A stretch of DNA of 42,113 bases from Pseudomonadota bacterium. Its GTDB lineage: Bacteria; Myxococcota_A; UBA796; CAJQPC01. The stretch covers positions 1-42,113 of the forward strand of contig JAAESX010000064.1 in the NCBI GenBank assembly GCA_024228935.1. The letters run 5' to 3'. Of the stretch, positions 25,929 to 33,808 are shown piece after piece (the first letter of the stretch is position 1; each line of letters begins with the position of its first letter). A program made the translations under genes and the position numbers. Under the pieces are notes generated by a model that saw only the letters and a list, made by a program, of their open reading frames with translations, was not told where the DNA came from and searched no databases.

Positions 25929-26954
25929 ATGAAGACCTTCCTCAAGACGCTGGGCGTCGGTGGCATCGCCGCCGCCGTCCTGCTGGTCCCGACCTCCACG
26001 CCGGAGGCGGAGCCCGCCTACACCGTCAACTTCGGCACCGTCGCCCCCGACGGAACGCCGTGGGCAGACCAGCTCCGCGACACCAAGAAGCGCGTCGAGA
26101 AGGAGTCCGCCGGTGCCATCAAGGTCAAGATCTTCCTGGGCGGTTCGCTCGGAAGTGAGATCGAGATGGTCCAGGACTGCCGCCGCGGCGAGCGCCTGCA
26201 GGGCGTCGGTGTCAGCACCGGTGCGATGGCCGAGGGCGCCAACATGCCCTTGCTCCAGCTGCCCGAGCTGCCCTACCTGTTCAACTCCTTCGAGGAGGCG
26301 GACGCCGTCATGGACGACGTCCTCTTCGAGCCGCTCTCCGCGGACATGGCCGACAAGGGCTTCGTCCTGGCCATCTGGGCCGAGAACGGCTGGCGCTCGA
26401 TGGCGACGAAGGGCGGTCCGGCGAGCACTCCCGAGGAGCTCGCGCAGTACAAGATGCGCGCCCAGGAGTCACCGGTCCACCTGAACATGTACAAGGCGCT
26501 GGGCGTCCAGGCCGTCTCGAAGCCGACGTCCGAGGTGCTCCCCGCGCTGAACACGGGCATCGTCGACGGGTTCGACAACACGCCGCTGTTCTCGCTGGCT
26601 GCTGGCTGGCTCGGCCCCGTGGATCACTACACGCGGACGAACCACATCTACCAGCCGGCTGCGGTCGCGTACTCGAAGACCTGGTTCGACACCCTCCCCG
26701 CAGACCTCCAGACCGTCGTCATCGGCGATCCGAAGATGGAGGCCGAGAAGGGACGCATTGGTGTGCGCAGCCTCGAGGCGGACCTGCTCGCCACGATCGA
26801 AGCCAAGGGCGTGACCGTGACGGAGCTGACCGCTGACCAGCGCTCGGCCTACGCGGCGAAGACCCTCGATGTGCACAAGACGTACCTCCGGGAGAACCCC
26901 GAGGCGCTGCCGCTGTACAAGAAGGTCCAGGCGAAGCTCAAGACGATGCGCTGA
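25929..26954 (+). CDS. dctP: TRAP transporter solute-binding protein, DctP family
   Basis: Periplasmic ligand-binding subunit of a sodium- or proton-driven secondary transporter. The 341-residue length is standard; a hydrophobic leader (MKTFLKTLGVGGIAAAVLLV) is followed by the mature start YTVNFGTVAPDGTPWADQ. Family marks are ELPYLFNSFEEADAV, the YKMRAQESP segment that carries the carboxylate-binding arginine, and NTGIVDGFDNTP. ATG at 25929 has AGGAG about 6 bp upstream. It lies between tatT and the fused permease, with a large hairpin downstream that probably raises its message level over that of the permease. The ligand cannot be named. Confidence 0.93.
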   Translation: MKTFLKTLGVGGIAAAVLLVPTSTPEAEPAYTVNFGTVAPDGTPWADQLRDTKKRVEKESAGAIKVKIFLGGSLGSEIEMVQDCRRGERLQGVGVSTGAMAEGANMPLLQLPELPYLFNSFEEADAVMDDVLFEPLSADMADKGFVLAIWAENGWRSMATKGGPASTPEELAQYKMRAQESPVHLNMYKALGVQAVSKPTSEVLPALNTGIVDGFDNTPLFSLAAGWLGPVDHYTRTNHIYQPAAVAYSKTWFDTLPADLQTVVIGDPKMEAEKGRIGVRSLEADLLATIEAKGVTVTELTADQRSAYAAKTLDVHKTYLRENPEALPLYKKVQAKLKTMR

Positions 26955-26960
26955 CCCCTT

Positions 26961-26993
26961 CGCGCTGGCACCCCACGGCGGGGTGCCGGCGCG
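26961..26993 (+). other. Stable intercistronic hairpin between dctP and dctQM
   Basis: CGCGC-T-GGCACCCC pairs with GGGGTGCC-G-GCGCG around ACGGC: 13 base pairs with one mismatch. It has no T tract, so it looks like a 3'-end stabiliser or partial attenuator, a common device to make more binding protein than permease. Confidence 0.7.
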
Positions 26994-27038
26994 ATAAGGT
27001 CGCGCCTCGCGGCCAAGGTCCCTACAACGAGGCATCCC

Positions 27039-30000
27039 GTGTACAAGCTCCTGGTCACCGCCTTCGACAGTCTCGCCAGGCTGGCCAACGGCGTGAGCGA
27101 TGTGTTCTCCGATGGACGCAAGCTCGCCCGCCTCTTGACCGTCGTCGGGCTGCTGTTCGCTGGCGGTGCGCTGACCGGCACCTTCGCGCTGGAAGGCCCC
27201 GAGTCCACGGATGAAGACACCGCCGGCCGGCTGCTGTGGCTGCCCGGGAACGTCACCGCGGTCGAGTCTTCCGGCGGCGACGTCCTGGCGACCATCGAGT
27301 CGGGCGAGAGCCTTCGGTTCCGGTTCCCGGCCGAGTTCTACCTGGCGCCCGACGAAGAGACGCTGACGCTGCACTCGGTCGACGGCGACGTCGCCTGGGA
27401 TCCGCGCGAGCGGGGCGACGGCATGGCCGTGCTGACGCGCGGGCCCCAGACCGCTGGCACCACGCTGACGATGGTGCTCGACGACGAGCTGGCGAGCCAG
27501 GCGACGGCCGAGGTCCACCGCACCTCGACGGGTACGGAGCACATGGTCGCCCTGGTCGGAGCCGGCCTCGCGGTCCTGGTGCTCCTGCTGCTGCTCGTGA
27601 AGCAGGAGCGAGTTGCGGTCTGGGTCGGCGTCGCCGCCCTGCTGCTGGCCATCGGCACGAACTCGGTCTGGTTCGACTCGCTGTCCGAGCAGCCTGTCCC
27701 GGTCGAGGAGACCCCCGCGGTGGAGCCCGCGCCAGCGGAGGCGCCGGCCGAGGCGCCCGCTGAAGAGGCTGAGCTGGACCTGTCCGGAGACGACTGGCTC
27801 CAGGACCTCGAGGACGAGCTCGTCGCCGAGGGCACTCTGACCGCCGAGGAAGTGGCAGTCGAAGAGGTAGTCGAGGAGACCGCTGCAGCCGCGACCGACG
27901 AAGCGGACGACCTGGACTGGCTGAACGACCTGGAGGCCGAGCTCGAGGCCGAGGGCAAGCTCCCCGCGCCCGAGCCCGCGGCCGAAGAGGACCTGGGCGA
28001 CGACCTGGACTGGCTGCTCGAGCTCGAGGCCGAGCTCGAAGGCGAGGCCGGCGGAGACACCGAGGCCGCCGCCACCGAGACCGCCGAGCTCACGCTCCCG
28101 ACGACCGTCGTGACGGTCGCACCGAAGGGAGCCTTCTGGCTGTGGGCCTTCGGCCTCCTGCTGACGTTCCTGGGCTCGCTGTCCGGCTACGTCTCGACGC
28201 TGAAGGACGGGACCGAGCGCGCCAAGGTCGCGGTCATCCTGACCCTGACCGGTGTGTGGGTCTCCGTCGAGGAGCTCGCCGAGCGGGTCGACCGGGTCAT
28301 CGAGTGGCTCGAGCGCGCGACCATCGCCGTGTTCCTGCTGGTGATGACGTTCCTGTCGTTCGCCGACTACGTCCGCCGCGAGATCTCCTTCCTCGAGTTC
28401 GAGATCGAGGGTGGCCCGAACATGGCCACCCTGATGATGGTCTGGGTCGGCTTCCTGGGCGCCTCGCTGGCGACCCGGACGGGCCAGCACCTCTCCGTCG
28501 ACGCGACGGACCGCATCCTCAGCCCGGGCGCTGCGAAGATCGCCAAGCGCTTCACCGCGCTCGTCGCCGCTGGCCTGTGCTGGCAGCTGATGAATCACTC
28601 GTGGATGCTCACGGCCGAGAACCTGGAGAAGGGCGACACCGTCCCGGGTCTCTACGTCTGGGACTTCCTGCTCCTGCCGCTGAACGGGCTCATCGGGCTG
28701 CTCCCCGGCGCGGGGCCCGGCGGGTGGATCGCCCTGCTCATCGGAGCTCCCCTCGCCTGGATCGCGCTCGGCAAGGCCATGCGCATCGACGAGGAAGACG
28801 AGACGTCGCAGGGCAAGTGGGTCCGTCCCGCGCTCCTGGCGTTCGCCGGCATCGCAGGTGGCCTGGCCATCATGGGTGCCCTCCCCCTCTTCTGGACGCC
28901 CACCCTCGAGAACGGGAACCCCGTCGACTGGGGCACGCTCGAGAGCGGTGACGCCTTCCCGATCTGGCTCGGCGCCATCGTCATCCCCCTGGCCTTCGGC
29001 CTGATGTCGCTGCGCTTCATCGTGGCCGGCGTCCTGGGCCGCTTCAAGAAGCGTGAGCTCGGAGGCGAGGCCGCCATCGAGACGCCCTTCATGGGTGGCC
29101 AGCGGACGCGCAAGGACATGGTCCTGGCCGCGTTCTTCCCGGGCATCCTGCTCGGCATCGGGGCGACGCTCTACTTCGGCACCGGCGGGCTCATCCTGCT
29201 CACCGGCCTGCTGCTCGTGTTCGTCGGCGCCCCCTTGTTCGTCGCGATCGGCATCGCGACCGTGGCCTGCGTCGTCCTCATCGACGACCTGTCTGGCTAC
29301 TACGTCGCCAAGGACATGTTCGAGGCGACGAAGAAGGAAGAGCTCCTGGCGATTCCGTTCTTCGTCCTGGCCGGCAACATCATGACCCAGGGCTCGCTGG
29401 CCGAGCGCATGATCGGCGTCGCCCGGGCGGTCATGGGCCGCATGCCCGGCGGCCTCGGCCTCGCGACCATCTCGGCCTGCGTCGTGTTCGCCGCCATCTC
29501 GGGCTCGAGCCCGGTGACGGTCATCGCCATCGGCGGCCTGATGTACCCGATGCTCACGCGCGACGGGTACTCCAAGTCCTACGCCACAGGCGTGCTCTCC
29601 AGCGCCGGCTCGCTGGGCATCATCATCCCGCCGTCGATCCCGATGATCCTGTACGCGATCGTCGTGTCCGACCCGCGGAACCCGATGTCGCCGAACGACC
29701 TGTTCCTGGCTGGAGTCGGCCCCGGCATCCTGATCGCCGCCGTCCTGATGATCTACACGCTCTACCGGACCCGTCCCACGGGCGAGGGCGCGAACATCGT
29801 CATCCCGACGCTGGACGGCGGGTACTTCCGCAACCTGGCCCGCTCGCTCCGAAAGGGCCTGCTCGCCCTGATGCTCCCGGTCATCATCCTTGGCGGTATC
29901 TACGGCATCTTCGCGCCCATCGGCATCCGGTTCACGGTCACCGAGGCCGCCGCAGTCGCCGTCGTCTACTCGCTGGTGGTGGAGATGTTCATCCACCGCG

Positions 30001-30506
30001 AGCTGACGGTCCGGAAGCTCATCGACGTCCTGGTCGAGTCCGGGATCATGATGGGCAGCCTGTTCGTCATCATCGTCCTGGCAATTGCGTTCAACAAGTT
30101 CCTCGCCCACCAGGAGGTCCCGCAGCGGGCCACCGAGTGGCTCGCGATGCACGTGGACAGCAAGCTCCAGTTCCTCATCATGGTGAACCTGTTCCTGTTG
30201 GCGCTGGGCTGTGTGATGGAGATCATCTCCGCCATCCTCATCGTCGCCCCGCTCCTGGCACCCATCGCCGCGAGCTACGGGATCGACCCGATCCACTTCG
30301 GGATCATCTTCATCGTGAACCTCGAGCTGGGCTACCTCACCCCGCCGATGGGCATCAACCTCTTCGTGGCCAGCACGGTCTTCGAGCGACCGATCGTCAA
30401 GGTCATCCGCTCGGTGATCCCGTTCCTGCTGTTGATGCTGACCTGTCTCATCATCATCGCGTGGTTCGAGCCGCTCTCCACATTCCTCCCGAACCTCGTC
30501 GAGTGA
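27039..30506 (+). CDS. dctQM: Fused TRAP permease DctQM with a novel N-terminal membrane and acidic-repeat region
   Basis: Inner-membrane permease of a TRAP transporter with small (Q) and large (M) subunits in one chain of 1155 residues. From about 420 to 600 lies the DctQ part (ERATIAVFLLVMTFLSFADY, LATRTGQHLSVD), and from about 700 to the end the DctM part (FVLAGNIMTQGSLAERMIGV, AAISGSSPVTVIAIG, GIIIPPSIPMILYAI). Usual QM fusions are about 600-700 residues. Here the first ~360 residues add a helix at 31-50, a beta-rich domain to about 165, two helices at 169-187 and 191-206, and an acidic linker with three DDLDWL-LEAELEAEG-like repeats (251-267, 290-308, 321-339). One more helix follows at 365-387. 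GTG at 27039 has only a weak ribosome-binding site. An extra hydrophobic block at about 600-690 separates Q and M. Confidence 0.9.
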   Translation: MYKLLVTAFDSLARLANGVSDVFSDGRKLARLLTVVGLLFAGGALTGTFALEGPESTDEDTAGRLLWLPGNVTAVESSGGDVLATIESGESLRFRFPAEFYLAPDEETLTLHSVDGDVAWDPRERGDGMAVLTRGPQTAGTTLTMVLDDELASQATAEVHRTSTGTEHMVALVGAGLAVLVLLLLLVKQERVAVWVGVAALLLAIGTNSVWFDSLSEQPVPVEETPAVEPAPAEAPAEAPAEEAELDLSGDDWLQDLEDELVAEGTLTAEEVAVEEVVEETAAAATDEADDLDWLNDLEAELEAEGKLPAPEPAAEEDLGDDLDWLLELEAELEGEAGGDTEAAATETAELTLPTTVVTVAPKGAFWLWAFGLLLTFLGSLSGYVSTLKDGTERAKVAVILTLTGVWVSVEELAERVDRVIEWLERATIAVFLLVMTFLSFADYVRREISFLEFEIEGGPNMATLMMVWVGFLGASLATRTGQHLSVDATDRILSPGAAKIAKRFTALVAAGLCWQLMNHSWMLTAENLEKGDTVPGLYVWDFLLLPLNGLIGLLPGAGPGGWIALLIGAPLAWIALGKAMRIDEEDETSQGKWVRPALLAFAGIAGGLAIMGALPLFWTPTLENGNPVDWGTLESGDAFPIWLGAIVIPLAFGLMSLRFIVAGVLGRFKKRELGGEAAIETPFMGGQRTRKDMVLAAFFPGILLGIGATLYFGTGGLILLTGLLLVFVGAPLFVAIGIATVACVVLIDDLSGYYVAKDMFEATKKEELLAIPFFVLAGNIMTQGSLAERMIGVARAVMGRMPGGLGLATISACVVFAAISGSSPVTVIAIGGLMYPMLTRDGYSKSYATGVLSSAGSLGIIIPPSIPMILYAIVVSDPRNPMSPNDLFLAGVGPGILIAAVLMIYTLYRTRPTGEGANIVIPTLDGGYFRNLARSLRKGLLALMLPVIILGGIYGIFAPIGIRFTVTEAAAVAVVYSLVVEMFIHRELTVRKLIDVLVESGIMMGSLFVIIVLAIAFNKFLAHQEVPQRATEWLAMHVDSKLQFLIMVNLFLLALGCVMEIISAILIVAPLLAPIAASYGIDPIHFGIIFIVNLELGYLTPPMGINLFVASTVFERPIVKVIRSVIPFLLLMLTCLIIIAWFEPLSTFLPNLVE

Positions 30507-30511
30507 GCCGG

Positions 30512-31318
30512 ATGAACACCACCACCATCACCAGTGCCGACGGCACCCGACTCCACTTCGTGCGCTGGGACGCCCCCGCCGAGCCGCGTGGACACGTCCT
30601 CCTGGTGCACGGCCTGGCCGAGCACATGGGCCGCTACGAGCACGTCGCGGCCGCCCTGACCGCAGGCGGATTCGCCGTGTCGGGCATCGAGCTCCGAGGC
30701 CACGGCCACAGCGGCGGTCGGCGCGGACACGTCGACCGCTGGAGCCGGTACGAAGAGGACGTCCGCGCGGCGCTCGCCGAGGTCGGCAGCGACACGGTGT
30801 TCATCGTCTGCCACAGCATGGGAGGCTTGGTCTCGCTCGCGACGCTGCTCTCAGGCGCTCCGGCGGTGAAGGCCATCGCCATCAGCAACCCGCTCCTGGG
30901 TGTCCGGGTCAGCGCCCCGGTGAAGGAGGCCGCTGGACGGCTGCTCTCGCGGATCTGGCCGACGCTCTCGCTCGGGAACGAGCTGGACGTGAAGCAGATC
31001 AGCCGCGATGCCGAGGTCGTGCGCAAGTACGAGGAGGACCCGCTGGTCTACTCGACGATCACACCGCGCTGGTTCACCGAGATGGACAAGAAGCGGGCCG
31101 AGGTCCACGCGGCGGCCTCGACCTACAAGGTCCCCATGCTGATGCTCCTCAGCGAGGGCGACCCCATCACGAACCCACCGGACGCCCGGCGCTTCGCAAC
31201 CGCGGCTGGCGGCACCATCGTCGAGTACGGCGACGAGGCGCTGCACGAGCTCTTCAACGAGCTCGACAAGGAGAAGACGCTGGCCGACGTGGTCGAGTTC
31301 CTGCAGGCCCAGTCGTGA
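30512..31318 (+). CDS. Alpha/beta hydrolase, monoacylglycerol-lipase-like (serine aminopeptidase S33 fold)
   Basis: The 268-residue product has the oxyanion-hole motif VHGLAEHMGRYE (32-43), LRGHGHSGG (61-69), the nucleophile elbow CHSMGG with Ser102, an acid in SEGDPITNP and a His in ALHELFNE; together they form a full catalytic triad. This pattern is that of monoacylglycerol and lysophospholipid lipases rather than peptidases. The residue before the elbow His is Cys instead of the usual Gly, which is uncommon. ATG at 30512 starts 5 bp after the dctQM stop and the gene overlaps pyrE by GTGA. The neighbouring TatT-type transporter makes lipid-derived substrates attractive, but this is inference. 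Confidence 0.87.
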   Translation: MNTTTITSADGTRLHFVRWDAPAEPRGHVLLVHGLAEHMGRYEHVAAALTAGGFAVSGIELRGHGHSGGRRGHVDRWSRYEEDVRAALAEVGSDTVFIVCHSMGGLVSLATLLSGAPAVKAIAISNPLLGVRVSAPVKEAAGRLLSRIWPTLSLGNELDVKQISRDAEVVRKYEEDPLVYSTITPRWFTEMDKKRAEVHAAASTYKVPMLMLLSEGDPITNPPDARRFATAAGGTIVEYGDEALHELFNELDKEKTLADVVEFLQAQS

Positions 31319-31851
31319 GAGGGCGGCTCGTCGAGCTCCTGCGCGAGCTGAGCTACCAGCGGAAGAAGGTCATCCTGGCTTCGGGCCGCGAGAGCGACTT
31401 CTACGTCGACGGGCGCCAGACCACACTGAACGCCGAGGGCTCCTGGCTCGTCGGCAACCTGGTCCTGGACGCGCTCAAGCCCGAGGTCGACGGGGTCGGC
31501 GGGCTGGTGGTCGGCGCGGACCCCATCGCCGCTGCGACCGCGGCCGTCAGCTTCCACCGGGACCGTCCCGTGCACGCGTTCCTCGTCCGCAAGCAGGCCA
31601 AGGGCCACGGGATGAAGAAGCACGTCGAGGGCCGCAAGAGCCTGCCCGACGGGAGCAAGGTCTGCGTCGTCGAGGACACCTGCACGACCGGCGGCTCGAT
31701 GCTGCGCGCGATCGAGCTGTGTCAGGCCGAGGGCCTCGAGGTCGTTCAGTGCCTGACCATCGTCGACCGGAACGAAGGTGCCGTCGAGCGCCTGGCCGAC
31801 GCCGGCTACACGCTCGAGACGCTGGTGACCCGGGCCGAGCTGGAGGGCTGA
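31315..31851 (+). CDS. pyrE: Orotate phosphoribosyltransferase
   Basis: Joins orotate and PRPP to give OMP in pyrimidine synthesis. The 178-residue product has the N-terminal FYVDGRQTTLN typical of the bacterial single-domain enzyme, the flexible catalytic loop VRKQAKGHGMKK (91-102), and the PRPP-binding stretch VCVVEDTCTTGGSML (116-130). The GTG start at 31315 overlaps the hydrolase stop by 4 bp. It is embedded in an operon with no other pyrimidine gene; pyrD lies 7 kb away. The next gene begins on its stop codon (TGATG). Confidence 0.94.
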   Translation: MRGRLVELLRELSYQRKKVILASGRESDFYVDGRQTTLNAEGSWLVGNLVLDALKPEVDGVGGLVVGADPIAAATAAVSFHRDRPVHAFLVRKQAKGHGMKKHVEGRKSLPDGSKVCVVEDTCTTGGSMLRAIELCQAEGLEVVQCLTIVDRNEGAVERLADAGYTLETLVTRAELEG

Positions 31852-32411
31852 TGCTCTGGACGCTCCTGGCGTGCGCGACGACGCTGCCGGACCCTCTCCC
31901 CAACGAGCCCCGCATGGTCTATGAGTTCGCGCACGAGCGCTGGACGCGGGACCTCCACATCGTCAGCCAGTTCGAGACCCAGGTCGTGGTCAAGGCGACG
32001 CTGGTCACCGACGAGCTGGCCGAAGCGCAGGCGCTGACCATCTCCCGCGCTCGGTTCGAGGACGCGGAGACCTACCAGCAGCGCTACCGCCGCGGCCAGG
32101 ACGAGGCCGACACCTACTGGACGGTGGTCTTCGTCGCGAACGCCCCGCCGCCTCATCGCGCCGACAGCTTCGCCCTGGACGACAGCGCGGACTGGCAGAT
32201 CCACCTCGAAGCGGACGGCCGCCGCCTCGACCCGGTGGACCTGGAGCGCATCTGGGAGCCCAGCGCCGACCAGGAGATGATGTACACCCAGCACGACCGG
32301 TGGTCCAAGATGTGGAAGGCCCGGTTCGACCGGCCCACGGACGCCGACGAGGTCGAGATGCTCGTCGTCGGCCCCTACGGCAACGGCAAGATCACCTGGC
32401 AGACGAGGTAG
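31851..32411 (+). CDS. Small lipoprotein of unknown function
   Basis: The 186-residue product starts MLWTLLACATT with lipobox LLAC, so it should be lipid-anchored. The mature chain is predicted beta-rich and acidic, and contains ERWTRDLHIVSQFETQVVVK and the C-terminal DEVEMLVVGPYGNGKITWQT. No family is recognised. ATG at 31851 shares its A with the pyrE stop. It is two bases ahead of the aminopeptidase gene and must be co-transcribed with pyrE and pepP; functional linkage is not evident. Confidence 0.68.
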   Translation: MLWTLLACATTLPDPLPNEPRMVYEFAHERWTRDLHIVSQFETQVVVKATLVTDELAEAQALTISRARFEDAETYQQRYRRGQDEADTYWTVVFVANAPPPHRADSFALDDSADWQIHLEADGRRLDPVDLERIWEPSADQEMMYTQHDRWSKMWKARFDRPTDADEVEMLVVGPYGNGKITWQTR

Positions 32412-32413
32412 CG

Positions 32414-33808
32414 ATGCTCTCCCCCAAGACCTTCGACCGCCGTCGGGCCGAGCTGCTTCGTCGACTGGATGGCCAGGCCGTCCTCCTCGTCGGTACCTCG
32501 GCCCCCCCGCGGACGAGCCCGTACATGCCGTACGGCCACCGCCAGGACTCGACGTTCCTGTACTTCACGGGATGCGAGCGCGAAGGCGCGGCCGCGCTGA
32601 TCGACGGCGACGGCTGCACGCTCTTCATCGACCCGCCCGCCGACGACGATGACCTGTGGCACGGGCACGTCGAGACGCTCGAGGGTATCGGCGCCCACTA
32701 CGGCGTCGTTCGAGTCCGCCCCGCGTCCGAGCTCGAGGCCGCGTGCGCCGGCCGCTCGCTGGCGACGGTAGGGACGGCAGACCCCGGCCGGACCGCCCTG
32801 GCCGCCCGACTGACCGGCCAGGACACCGCCTACTTCCCCGCAAGGGGCCACGACGCGCTCACCGACGCCATCATCTCGATGCGGCGCATCAAGTCGGACG
32901 AGGAGCTCGCCGAGCACCGGCAGGCGGCCCACATCACCTCGCTCGGCTTCCGCGCGGCCATGGCCAGCACTCACGTGGGCGGCAACGAGGCCCACATCGC
33001 CGCGCTGTTCGACGCGGTCCTCGCCGCTCGCGGCTGCGGCACCGGGTACCACTCGATCGTGACGGTCCGCGGCGAGGTCCTGCACAACCCGCACTACGTG
33101 AACCCGCTGGCGGCGGGCGACCTCCTGCTGCTGGACGGCGGAGGCGAGCGGCCCAGCGGCTACGGCGTCGACATCACGCGCACGTGGCCTGTCGACGGTC
33201 GCTACAGCGGTCGCCAGCGCGCCGCGTACGAGGCCGTCCTGGCCGCTGAGCTCGCCAGCATCGACCTGTGTCGTCCGGGTGTGCGCTACCGCGACGTCCA
33301 CATGAAGTCCGCCGAGGTGCTGGCCCGCTGGCTCCTGGACGAGGGGCTCCTGCGGGGCTCGCTCGACGCAGTCATGGAGTCCCACGCCACCGCGGCGTTC
33401 TTCCCCCACGGGGTGGGCCACCTGCTGGGCCTCGACACCCACGACCTCGAGCAGTTCTGGGACCGCGCCGGCTACGCACCCGGCCGTGAGCGGAGCACCG
33501 AGTTCGGAACCGCGTATCTGCGCATGGATCTCGATCTCGAGCCCGGCTTCCTCTTCACGATCGAGCCAGGGTTCTATGTCGTGCCCGGCATCCTGCGGAA
33601 CGCAGCGCTCCGCGAGACCTGGGGTGACCTGGTCGACTGGGACAAGTACGCGGATTGGATCGGCTTCGGCGGCATCCGCATCGAGGACGACGTCCTGTGC
33701 ACCGAGGACGGCTCCGAGGTCCTGACCCACGAGACGCCGAAGACCATCGCGGACGTCGAGGGGCTGATCGGCACCGGCGCCTCGGCCCTCGACCGACTCA
33801 GCCCCTAG
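32414..33808 (+). CDS. pepP: Xaa-Pro aminopeptidase (M24B family)
   Basis: Removes N-terminal residues that precede proline; a cytoplasmic dinuclear manganese enzyme of the pita-bread fold. The 464-residue product has an N-terminal creatinase-like domain (about 1-165, with YLSEs-like FLYFTGCERE) and a catalytic domain. Metal ligands are visible: Asp in LLLLDGGGE, Asp in VDITRTWP, His in PHGVGHLLGLDTHD, Glu in TIEPGFY and Glu in IRIEDDVLC. ATG at 32414 is 2 bp after the lipoprotein stop. The gene ends TAG directly against the nadB stop codon on the other strand. Confidence 0.94.
   Translation: MLSPKTFDRRRAELLRRLDGQAVLLVGTSAPPRTSPYMPYGHRQDSTFLYFTGCEREGAAALIDGDGCTLFIDPPADDDDLWHGHVETLEGIGAHYGVVRVRPASELEAACAGRSLATVGTADPGRTALAARLTGQDTAYFPARGHDALTDAIISMRRIKSDEELAEHRQAAHITSLGFRAAMASTHVGGNEAHIAALFDAVLAARGCGTGYHSIVTVRGEVLHNPHYVNPLAAGDLLLLDGGGERPSGYGVDITRTWPVDGRYSGRQRAAYEAVLAAELASIDLCRPGVRYRDVHMKSAEVLARWLLDEGLLRGSLDAVMESHATAAFFPHGVGHLLGLDTHDLEQFWDRAGYAPGRERSTEFGTAYLRMDLDLEPGFLFTIEPGFYVVPGILRNAALRETWGDLVDWDKYADWIGFGGIRIEDDVLCTEDGSEVLTHETPKTIADVEGLIGTGASALDRLSP

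Noticed and set aside
26469..30296. Minus-strand open frame of 1275 codons opposite dctP and dctQM
   Set aside because: Composition rich in Asp, Gln, His and Arg with no fold; it is the complement of membrane-helix codons of the permease.
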